DNA from: an uncultured Flavobacterium sp.
GTDB lineage: Bacteria > Bacteroidota > Bacteroidia > Flavobacteriales > Flavobacteriaceae
NCBI GenBank assembly: GCA_945957245.1
Contig: CAMFLD010000190.1
Coordinates: forward strand, 1 to 5,952
DNA: 5,952 bases
Reading direction: 5' to 3'
Both the position numbers and the translations under genes were made by a program. Under the pieces are notes generated by a model. The model ran no database searches. It saw nothing but the letters and a program-made list of their open reading frames with translations, and was not told the origin of the DNA. This document shows positions 1 through 5,952 of the stretch, piece after piece; position 1 is the first letter of the stretch; every line of letters begins with the position of its first letter.

Positions 1-1052
1 ATTTTATTTCAGACGGAAAAAAAACATGGCGGGCTGTCCGCAACCGAATTGGCGATATTTTCGATAGTAACAACCCGCAACTTAGAGATAATCCGGCGCA
101 CCGTGAGGTAGTCATCTTTAAAATGGAAGATGTCGAAATGCAGCTTCCTGTTTTTATTGGTGATTACACCGATTTTTACTCCAGTAAGGAGCATGCTACT
201 AATGTCGGAAAAATGTTCCGTGACCCGGAAAATGCTTTGTTGCCCAACTGGCTTCACATTCCGGTAGGTTACCACGGAAGAAGTTCTTCAATCGTTCCTT
301 CCGGGATTCCGGTACACCGCCCTATGGGTCAGACGATACCGAATAATGATAATATTCCGGTATTTGGTCCTTCAAAACTAATTGATTTTGAATTGGAAAC
401 CGCTTTCATTACTACAGATGCCAATATAATGGGAGAAAACATTCCTGTTAATGAAGCCGAAGATTACATCTTCGGAATGGTATTGCTGAATGACTGGAGT
501 GCCCGTGACATCCAGAAATGGGAATATGTACCGCTGGGTCCTTTTCTTGCCAAAAACTTCGCTTCTTCCATTTCTCCCTGGATTGTTACGATGGATGCTT
601 TAGAGCCTTTCCGTTGTAAAGGTCCTGTTCAGGAACCAACACCGCTGCCTTATCTGCAGCAGAAAGGAAAACATGCCTATGATATCAATCTTGAAGTGTA
701 TATTGAACCTGAAGATTCTGAGCCAACCTTGGTTTGCAAATCCAATTTCAAATATATGTACTGGTCAATGTCGCAACAGCTTGCCCACCATACTTCTAAT
801 GGATGCAGGGTAAACTCTGGTGACATGATGGGCTCAGGAACGATATCGGGACCAACGCCGGATAGTTTTGGCTCAATGCTTGAACTTACCTGGGGTGGAA
901 AAAATCCAATTAAAATGAATGACGGTACAGAGCGTAAATTCATCAATGACAATGATACCGTAACAATGAAAGGGTTTTGCCAAAACAGTTCCGTTAGAAT
1001 CGGTTTTGGAGAAGTCAGCAGCAAACTTTTGCCACCATTTGTAAGAAAATAA
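1..1052 (+). CDS. fahA: Fumarylacetoacetase (fumarylacetoacetate hydrolase), 5'-truncated by window edge
   Basis: Hydrolyses 4-fumarylacetoacetate to fumarate and acetoacetate, the final cytoplasmic step of tyrosine/phenylalanine degradation through homogentisate. The frame is open from base 3 with no stop, so the real start lies upstream; the ATG at 123 is internal, because the 40 codons before it also fit the family. About 349 residues are present against roughly 420-430 for the family, so some 70-80 N-terminal residues (most of the SH3-like domain) are missing. Counting from the first full codon, recalled human FAH residues align as follows: metal ligands D126/E199/E201/D233 are D57, E130, E132 and D164; catalytic H133 is H64; substrate residues Y128, R142, Y159 and Q240 are Y59, R73, Y90 and Q171; K253 is K184, while T257 is conservatively Ser188. 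Motifs DYTDFYSS, NDWSARDIQKWEYVPLGPF and GSGTISGP are intact, so the enzyme should be active. gcvT follows after 29 bases with no visible terminator. Confidence 0.96.
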   Translation, partial: FISDGKKTWRAVRNRIGDIFDSNNPQLRDNPAHREVVIFKMEDVEMQLPVFIGDYTDFYSSKEHATNVGKMFRDPENALLPNWLHIPVGYHGRSSSIVPSGIPVHRPMGQTIPNNDNIPVFGPSKLIDFELETAFITTDANIMGENIPVNEAEDYIFGMVLLNDWSARDIQKWEYVPLGPFLAKNFASSISPWIVTMDALEPFRCKGPVQEPTPLPYLQQKGKHAYDINLEVYIEPEDSEPTLVCKSNFKYMYWSMSQQLAHHTSNGCRVNSGDMMGSGTISGPTPDSFGSMLELTWGGKNPIKMNDGTERKFINDNDTVTMKGFCQNSSVRIGFGEVSSKLLPPFVRK

Positions 1053-1081
1053 AAAATTAAAATACTACCATAATAAATACA

Positions 1082-2164
1082 ATGAAAAATACAGCGTTAA
1101 CACACATACACGAAAGCCTTGGAGCTAAAATGGTTCCTTTTGCAGGATATAACATGCCCGTTCAATACGAAGGCGTAAATGCCGAACACGAAACGGTTAG
1201 GAATGGCGTAGGTGTTTTTGATGTTTCGCACATGGGCGAATTTTTGCTTACCGGTGAAAATGCTCTTGCCCTAATCCAGAAAGTTACTTCGAATGATGCC
1301 TCGGTTTTGGAAATCGGGCGTGCGCAATATTCCTGCCTGCCTAACAATGATGGTGGAATTGTAGATGATTTAATTGTTTACCGAATCAAGGAAGAGCAAT
1401 ATTTATTGGTTGTTAATGCTTCGAATATCGAAAAAGACTGGAACTGGATTTCGTCTCACAATGACTTGGGTGTGGAAATGCGTAATTTGTCCGATGAGTA
1501 TTCACTGCTCGCCATTCAGGGACCTAAAGCTGTTGAAGCGATGCAATCATTAACCAATGTGGATTTAGCTGCTATCAAATATTATCATTTCGAAGTAGCA
1601 CCTTTTGCCGGAATTGAGCATGTGATTATTTCGGCTACCGGCTACACCGGTTCGGGTGGGTTTGAGATTTACTGCAAAAACACTGAAGTGGAACAGGTGT
1701 GGAATAAAGTTTTTGAAGCCGGTAAGGCTTTTGGCATAAAACCTATTGGCCTGGCTGCCCGTGATACACTGCGTTTAGAAATGGGATTCTGCCTTTATGG
1801 AAATGATATTAATGACACTACATCGCCATTAGAAGCCGGATTGGGGTGGATAACCAAATTCACCAAGGATTTTACCAATTCAGAAAACCTGAAAAAACAG
1901 AAGGAAGCCGGAGTTTCGAGAAAACTAATTGGATTTGAGCTTACTGAAAGAGGTATTCCCCGTCATGACTACGAAATTGTGGATGCTGATGGCAATAATA
2001 TCGGAATTGTAACTTCAGGAACAATGGCACCATCTTTGGGGAAAGGAATAGGCATGGGTTATGTAAAAACTGAATTTGCCGCTCCCGATTCTGAGATTTT
2101 TATCCAAATCAGAAATAATAAAGTGGCAGCCAAAGTGGTTAAAATGCCTTTTTATAAAAAATAA
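1082..2164 (+). CDS. gcvT: Glycine cleavage system aminomethyltransferase (T-protein)
   Basis: Tetrahydrofolate-dependent aminomethyltransferase. It takes the aminomethyl group carried on lipoylated GcvH, releases ammonia and forms 5,10-methylene-THF. The protein is 360 residues, a normal full length (E. coli about 364). Visible signatures are the N-terminal H-x-x-L-G-A-K-M-V-P-F-A-G-Y start, FDVSHMGE near residue 50, GGIVDDL with the catalytic-region Asp pair at D95-D96, the folate-site GYTGSGGFE at 187-195, GLAARDTLRLE at 223-233, and a C-terminal barrel with SGT at about 310. The ATG is the first in frame and sits directly at the family's conserved N-terminus. The A-rich leader (ataataaataca) has no Shine-Dalgarno, as is usual in Bacteroidota. 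It lies 29 bases after the fumarylacetoacetase gene, with no TAnnTTTG promoter element or hairpin in the gap, and two bases before the protease gene, so co-transcription is likely. gcvH and gcvP are not in the window. Confidence 0.97.
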   Translation: MKNTALTHIHESLGAKMVPFAGYNMPVQYEGVNAEHETVRNGVGVFDVSHMGEFLLTGENALALIQKVTSNDASVLEIGRAQYSCLPNNDGGIVDDLIVYRIKEEQYLLVVNASNIEKDWNWISSHNDLGVEMRNLSDEYSLLAIQGPKAVEAMQSLTNVDLAAIKYYHFEVAPFAGIEHVIISATGYTGSGGFEIYCKNTEVEQVWNKVFEAGKAFGIKPIGLAARDTLRLEMGFCLYGNDINDTTSPLEAGLGWITKFTKDFTNSENLKKQKEAGVSRKLIGFELTERGIPRHDYEIVDADGNNIGIVTSGTMAPSLGKGIGMGYVKTEFAAPDSEIFIQIRNNKVAAKVVKMPFYKK

Positions 2165-2166
2165 TA

Positions 2167-4191
2167 TTGAAAAAAATATTCTTCATAGCTGCGGCGCTGC
2201 CGTTACTTTCCTTCGGGCAATCCGAAGCCAATCCCTGTGTTTCTGTCTCAAAGATTAATGCTTTAATCCAACAGTCTCATTATAGACCAAAACCTGTTGA
2301 TGACAGCCTTTCAGTATACGTTTATAATACCTTCCTGAAAAAACTGGACGAAGACAATCGTTTATTCACTCAGGTTGAAATCAATAAACTCAGTAAGCAC
2401 AAGCTTCAGATTGATGATTATATCCGCAATGAAAACTGTGATTTCCTGGATGAGTTTTATAAGACTTATACTTTGGTAGTACAACGTTACAGCAAGTTAA
2501 TCGAAGCTATAAAAAAAGAACCTTTTCCTTTAAGCAGTAAAGAAACCATTCAGTTTTCCAAAAAGGCTTTTCCATATATGAAAGATGAAGCCGAGCTAAA
2601 AAATCTTTATAAAAAAAGGATGTTGTTCCAAACTCTGAGAGAAATATCAGAAACAAGTAAAAACAAGGATTCATTAGTAGCTAATTTTGATAATCTGTCA
2701 AAAATCTCAAAAGAGAAAATCTTCGAGAATTTTACCTGTAAGTCCAATAGCTTCCAAATGACAAGGGAAGAATTCAACTCTAAGTTCTTTAGTGCGGTCT
2801 GCTCCTATTTCGATCCTCATACCGATTATTTTTCAGAAAGCGATAAGTCCAGTTTCTTATCGGGCGTGAGTGCTGACAATCTGACGTTTGGAATGGAGAT
2901 TTCAATGAACGATAAGGATGAAATGGTTGTGGAACATATAATTCCGGGAAGTTCCGCTTACTATAGTAAAAAAATTGATGAAGGAGACCAAATAATCAAA
3001 GTGAAATACAAAGACGAGGAATACAGTATAGCCTGTTCTTCTTCACAAAAAATCGAAAACATTTTCACTTCAAACGATTATAAAACCGTTGATTTTACCC
3101 TTAAAAAGAAAAGTGGTGAATTATACACTGTAAAACTGACTAAAAAAGTCATGAAGGATTATGAAAATAACGTGTACAGCTATATTTTACAGAAGGACAA
3201 TAAAAAAGTAGGGTATATCAGAATTCCGAGTTTTTATGCCAAATTCGAAAATGGAAAAAGCAATGTAAGCGATGATGTAATCCGTGAAATATATAAACTT
3301 CAGGAAGATAAAATTGAAGGTTTGATAATTGATTTGCAGAATAACGGTGGAGGTTCAATGGAAGAAGCCATCAAACTTACCGGAGCTTTTATTGATGTTG
3401 GGCCTGTGGCGGTGATGAACGACAAAAGAGGTCAGACGCAAACCTTAAAAGATCCTAATCGAGGACTCGTATATACTGGTCCTATGGTAGTACTGATTAA
3501 TGGTTTCTCTGCTTCGGCCAGTGAGTTTTTTACAAATGCAATGCAGGATTATAACAGAGCTATTGTGATTGGAGCCAAATCTTACGGCAAAGCTTCAATG
3601 CAACGCATCTTCCCTTTAAGTTATGATAACCCTCATGAATTTGTCAAACTCACCATAGAAGAATTCTACAGGATAACCGGAAAAACGAATCAAACAATTG
3701 GCATTACTCCGGACGTATTAATCCCAATCCTTTTTGACAATCAGATGCCCCGTGAAAGTGAAAATAAAACTGCTTTGAAAAATGATACTATTGAAGGAGC
3801 TTCAAGATTTACTTTATTTTCAAATCCATTGAAGTTACAGGCAATTGAAAACAGCAAAAAAAGACTGAGCCTTAATAAAGATGCAAAGAGTATTGCTGAT
3901 ATGAATGTTAAGATAGATGCTCTGTACGAAGGTCCGCTTACTCCTATCCCACTCGACTTTAATTCGGTTTTTACTGAAGTGAACAAAATGAACTCCGTTT
4001 GGAAGGACATTAAAAGTTTATCGGAAAAGGAATATCCGATTACTGTTAAACCCAATTCAGTTGATATTGAATACCAGGAATTTGATGATTATTTAAAAAG
4101 CAGTAATACAGAAAAAATTAAGGCTTTAAAAAGCAATTTTGCCGCTACTGAAGCTGTCAACATTATAAACGACCTAAACCGACAACCATGA
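2167..4191 (+). CDS. Secreted tail-specific (carboxyl-terminal processing) protease, S41 family, Prc/Tsp type
   Basis: Periplasmic serine protease expected to cleave or process proteins from their C-termini. Length is 674 residues, close to E. coli Prc/Tsp (682). The TTG start is favoured because it gives a clean signal peptide (MKKIFFIAAALPLLSFGQ) and the next in-frame Met is more than 130 codons later. Cleavage probably falls near residues 17-18; Cys24 is not in a lipobox, so it is not an obvious lipoprotein. Order of parts: N-terminal helical Prc-type domain (about 25-230, with DPHT at 216-219), PDZ domain (about 238-327, LTFGMEI), S41 core (about 348-521, with DLQNNGGG at 389-396), and a C-terminal helical domain. 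Catalytic Ser450 (in SASASE), Asp461 and Lys475 keep the Ser+11/+25 spacing of the E. coli S452/D463/K477 set. Oddities: the Lys motif reads SYGKASMQ rather than the common TFGKGTVQ, and GKTNQTIGITPD replaces the usual GKSTQLKGVTPD. It may be a paralogue of the main flavobacterial Prc. It starts two bases after gcvT and overlaps the next gene. Confidence 0.93.
   Translation: MKKIFFIAAALPLLSFGQSEANPCVSVSKINALIQQSHYRPKPVDDSLSVYVYNTFLKKLDEDNRLFTQVEINKLSKHKLQIDDYIRNENCDFLDEFYKTYTLVVQRYSKLIEAIKKEPFPLSSKETIQFSKKAFPYMKDEAELKNLYKKRMLFQTLREISETSKNKDSLVANFDNLSKISKEKIFENFTCKSNSFQMTREEFNSKFFSAVCSYFDPHTDYFSESDKSSFLSGVSADNLTFGMEISMNDKDEMVVEHIIPGSSAYYSKKIDEGDQIIKVKYKDEEYSIACSSSQKIENIFTSNDYKTVDFTLKKKSGELYTVKLTKKVMKDYENNVYSYILQKDNKKVGYIRIPSFYAKFENGKSNVSDDVIREIYKLQEDKIEGLIIDLQNNGGGSMEEAIKLTGAFIDVGPVAVMNDKRGQTQTLKDPNRGLVYTGPMVVLINGFSASASEFFTNAMQDYNRAIVIGAKSYGKASMQRIFPLSYDNPHEFVKLTIEEFYRITGKTNQTIGITPDVLIPILFDNQMPRESENKTALKNDTIEGASRFTLFSNPLKLQAIENSKKRLSLNKDAKSIADMNVKIDALYEGPLTPIPLDFNSVFTEVNKMNSVWKDIKSLSEKEYPITVKPNSVDIEYQEFDDYLKSSNTEKIKALKSNFAATEAVNIINDLNRQP
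4188..4191 (+). other. ATGA start/stop overlap coupling the protease and the following gene
   Basis: The ATG of the downstream gene (4188-4190) overlaps the TGA stop of the protease gene (4189-4191). Such four-base overlaps usually mean one mRNA with termination-reinitiation coupling. No Shine-Dalgarno-like sequence precedes the ATG (upstream bases are gacctaaaccgacaacc), which fits coupling or the SD-independent initiation common in Bacteroidota. The downstream start is supported by the signal peptide it gives. Confidence 0.85.
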
Positions 4192-5222
4192 AATTAAAAT
4201 TACTGTTCATTTTCTTATTTATAACTACTTCCAATTTATTTTCACAGGAATTTAAAACTGCTGTAGATTATTTAAATTACATTGAAAAAGAACAAGGACT
4301 TATTTCAAAAAGTACTTGGAAATATACTACGGCAATGGCTCATTCTAAAAGTGCCCGCAAGATTGATAACACTAGGAAACAACTCCTGAAGAGCATCGAA
4401 GCAGCACAAAAGAAAATTGCCTTACTTAAAGATGGCTATAAAGGCGATGTAGAATACCGGGATCAAATATTGCAATATTTGGACATCTGTAAAATCAATA
4501 TCAACGAAGAATATGGTAAGCTGGTAGATATGCAGGAAGTAGCAGAGCAATCGTATGATGCCATGGAAGCTTATCTTAAAATGAGGGATTTGATTAATGA
4601 CAAACTGGATACCGAAAATGAAAAAGCTGAAAATGCGTTTAAGTCATTTGCCTTAAAATACCATATTACTGTTACAGACGCAAATTCTGAATTAAGCCAG
4701 AAAATAAAAACTTCCAACGAAGTATTTGATTACCATACTGCACTTTATCTGATCTTTTTCAAAGTAAATTTTACCGACATCAATTTATCGCTGGCTATTG
4801 AAAAAAAGGATTTGAGTGCCATTCAGCAAAATGCCAGTACTTTAATTCAATATGCCGATGAAGGATTGAATAAGCTTAAAGAAATCAAACCTTACAATGG
4901 TGACGCCAGCATGATTAATGTTACCAAAAAAGCTTTGGAATTCTACAAAAAAGAAGCCCAACAATATGTGCCAAAAGTTACTGCATTCCTGATGTTCAAT
5001 GATAAATTTGAAAATGCCAAAAAAAATCTGGAAGCCAAAAATGCCAGCGACCGAAGCAAAGAGGAAATTGACAATTACAATGCAATGGTAAAACAGGTCA
5101 ATAAAGAAATCGATACTTATAATAAAGTAAACAGTGCTAATTTTCAGGAAAAAGGAAACCTGATAAATGAATGGAACGGAACAGGAGAAAATTTCATTTC
5201 AAATCACGTACCTGTGGATTAA
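4188..5222 (+). CDS. Exported alpha-helical protein of unknown function
   Basis: Function not recognised with confidence. The 344-residue product opens with a clear Sec signal peptide (MKLKLLFIFLFITTSNLFSQ), probably cut around residues 19-20. The mature part has no Cys, so it is not a lipoprotein, and there is no further membrane segment, so it is expected in the periplasm or outside. The mature chain is rich in Lys, Glu, Asn, Ala and Leu with long heptad-like stretches (for example about 55-85 and 100-160), suggesting a helical bundle or coiled coil. Marks that may help identification are DYLNYIEKEQ near the mature N-terminus and a C-terminal W-N-x5-F-I-x2-H-V-P ending at 342. The overall look recalls bacterial surface proteins of the LIC11966 or DUF3829 kind, from memory and unverified. 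The gene overlaps the upstream protease gene by four bases and is followed by a 55-base gap holding a likely promoter. It could be an adaptor, substrate or regulator of the protease, or merely co-expressed. Confidence 0.85.
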   Translation: MKLKLLFIFLFITTSNLFSQEFKTAVDYLNYIEKEQGLISKSTWKYTTAMAHSKSARKIDNTRKQLLKSIEAAQKKIALLKDGYKGDVEYRDQILQYLDICKININEEYGKLVDMQEVAEQSYDAMEAYLKMRDLINDKLDTENEKAENAFKSFALKYHITVTDANSELSQKIKTSNEVFDYHTALYLIFFKVNFTDINLSLAIEKKDLSAIQQNASTLIQYADEGLNKLKEIKPYNGDASMINVTKKALEFYKKEAQQYVPKVTAFLMFNDKFENAKKNLEAKNASDRSKEEIDNYNAMVKQVNKEIDTYNKVNSANFQEKGNLINEWNGTGENFISNHVPVD

Positions 5223-5230
5223 ATTAGTAT

Positions 5231-5260
5231 TTGATAATTTCACCGAAAAAATTATTTTTG
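5231..5260 (+). promoter_or_regulatory. Putative Bacteroidota-type promoter for the yebC-family gene
   Basis: A TTG at 5231-5233 (-33 element, within atttg) and TATTTTTG at 5253-5260, an exact match to the TAnnTTTG -7 element, are separated by 19 bases. That is within the spacing described for Bacteroides and Flavobacterium housekeeping promoters. It lies in the only non-coding gap over 50 bases in the window. Transcription would begin a few bases after 5260, giving a leader of roughly 10-15 bases before the ATG at 5278. The same -7 octamer also occurs by chance inside coding sequence (for example near 2683, 5005 and 5666) without a well-placed TTG, so the call rests on position and spacing together. 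Confidence 0.55.
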
Positions 5261-5277
5261 CACCAAAATCATAAGAA

Positions 5278-5952
5278 ATGGGAAGAGCTTTCGAATTTAG
5301 AAAAGGAAGAAAAATGAAACGTTGGGCTGCAATGGCCAAAGCGTTTACCCGTATTGGGAAAGATATCGTAATGGCTGTTAAGGAAGGCGGTCCAAATCCG
5401 GACGCCAACTCCCGATTAAGAGCTGTTATGCAGAATGCCAAAGCCGCTAACATGCCAAAAGAAAATGTAGAGCGTGCTATTAAAAAAGCAACAGACAAGG
5501 ATACTGCAAACTATAAAGAAGTTTTGTTTGAAGGATATGCGCCGCACGGAATTGCAATCCTTATTGAAACTGCCACAGATAACAACAACAGAACTGTAGC
5601 CAATATCCGCAGCTATTTCAACAAATGCAATGGAACTTTAGGAACACAGGGTTCTGTGGAATTTATGTTTGATCATACCTGCAATTTCCGTATCCCGGCT
5701 GCCGGGCAGGACGTTGAAGAATTAGAATTAGAAATGATTGACTTTGGTGTTGAGGAAATCTTTGCCGATGAGGAAGACGGAATTTTAATGTATGCTCCGT
5801 TCGAGAGTTTTGGAGCTATCCAAAAAGAATTGGAAAACCGAAATATCGAAATCCTTTCATCAGGTTTTGAAAGAATACCGCAAATCACCAAAGAACTTAC
5901 TCCGGAACAGGTTGCTGACGTAGAGAAATTATTGGAGAAAATTGAAGAAGAC
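5278..5952 (+). CDS. YebC/PmpR (TACO1) family protein, 3'-truncated by window edge
   Basis: Cytoplasmic YebC-family protein. The family was long annotated as DNA-binding transcriptional regulators (PmpR); more recent work on YebC and mitochondrial TACO1 points to a ribosome-associated role in relieving stalling at proline-rich stretches. The reading frame is open from the ATG to the last base: 225 codons with no stop. Family members are about 235-250 residues, so only roughly 10-20 residues should be missing. The start is set by the Bacteroidota-type N-terminus MGRAFEFRKGRKMKRW, which replaces the MAGHSKW of proteobacterial members. Further signatures are GPNPDANSRLR (38-48), KENVERAIKKA, EGYAPHGIA (85-93), DNNNRT (101-106) and GTLGTQGSVEFMF (119-131), followed by the acidic C-terminal domain. 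The leader aaaatcataaga has no Shine-Dalgarno. It is preceded by a putative promoter of its own and lies 55 bases after the helical-protein gene. Confidence 0.95.
   Translation, partial: MGRAFEFRKGRKMKRWAAMAKAFTRIGKDIVMAVKEGGPNPDANSRLRAVMQNAKAANMPKENVERAIKKATDKDTANYKEVLFEGYAPHGIAILIETATDNNNRTVANIRSYFNKCNGTLGTQGSVEFMFDHTCNFRIPAAGQDVEELELEMIDFGVEEIFADEEDGILMYAPFESFGAIQKELENRNIEILSSGFERIPQITKELTPEQVADVEKLLEKIEED

Noticed and set aside
123..125. ATG at 123 as the start of fumarylacetoacetase
   Set aside because: The same frame is open back to base 3, and the upstream residues (SDGKKTWRAVR, then PQLRDNPAHREVV) look like normal family sequence. The gene simply begins before the window.
9..275. Minus-strand open frame of 88 codons inside the fumarylacetoacetase gene
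   Set aside because: It lies antisense to a strongly conserved coding region and its translation shows no recognisable motif; it is a shadow of the real gene. The same applies to the other antisense frames at 677-1024, 1162-1347, 3741-4055, 5199-5498 and 5673-5891.
2236..2238. Cys24 of the protease as a lipoprotein attachment site
   Set aside because: The preceding residues (S-E-A-N-P) do not form a lipobox and the Cys is several residues past the hydrophobic core; a normal signal peptidase I cut near FGQ fits better.
2076..2258. Plus-strand open frame of 60 codons spanning the gcvT/protease junction
   Set aside because: It overlaps the conserved end of gcvT and the signal peptide of the protease in another frame, and has no family resemblance.
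5247..5259. Perfect small inverted repeat AAAAAT-T-ATTTTT as a possible terminator or operator before yebC
   Set aside because: It is all A/T with a one-base loop, too weak for an intrinsic terminator, and its right half is the proposed -7 promoter element. It is easily expected by chance in such AT-rich sequence.
5664..5674. TATGTTTG inside yebC, matching the TAnnTTTG promoter element (others near 2683 and 5005)
   Set aside because: They lie inside coding sequence with no TTG at the right distance upstream. Several chance matches to a six-base-specific pattern are expected in a window this size.

Overview
The window is moderately AT-rich DNA with five protein genes, all on the + strand and packed tightly. 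It most likely comes from a Flavobacterium or a close relative (Bacteroidota, Flavobacteriaceae). The reasons are: start codons preceded by A-rich leaders without a Shine-Dalgarno sequence, signal peptides that end in ...FGQ or ...FSQ, a YebC protein with the Bacteroidota-type N-terminus (MGRAFEFRKGRK), and a TTG / TAnnTTTG promoter of the Bacteroidota sigma-A type before the last gene. No RNA genes, mobile elements, CRISPR arrays or long repeats were seen, and no gap between genes exceeds 55 bases.

Layout: (1) bases 1-1052, fumarylacetoacetase, last step of tyrosine/phenylalanine (homogentisate) breakdown, lacking its N-terminus because the window starts inside it; (2) 1082-2164, complete gcvT, the T-protein of the glycine cleavage system; (3) 2167-4191, a secreted S41-family tail-specific (Prc/Tsp/CtpA-type) protease with a TTG start two bases after the gcvT stop; (4) 4188-5222, an exported, mostly helical protein of unassigned function that overlaps the protease gene by the four bases ATGA; (5) 5278-5952, a YebC/PmpR-family protein cut off by the window end just before its stop codon.

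Genes 1 and 2 are cytoplasmic amino-acid catabolism enzymes. Both feed central metabolism: fumarate and acetoacetate from the first, one-carbon units from the second. Genes 3 and 4 form a translationally coupled pair whose products should both reach the periplasm. The pair recalls protease-plus-partner arrangements such as Prc/NlpI and CtpA/LbcA, but a functional link here is inference only. YebC appears to have its own promoter and is probably a separate transcription unit, although read-through from upstream is possible.

Most of the window is ordinary chromosomal core. The part most worth a second look is the coupled protease/helical-protein pair, because the protease is complete catalytically but diverges in usually conserved flanking positions, and its partner has no function I can name.
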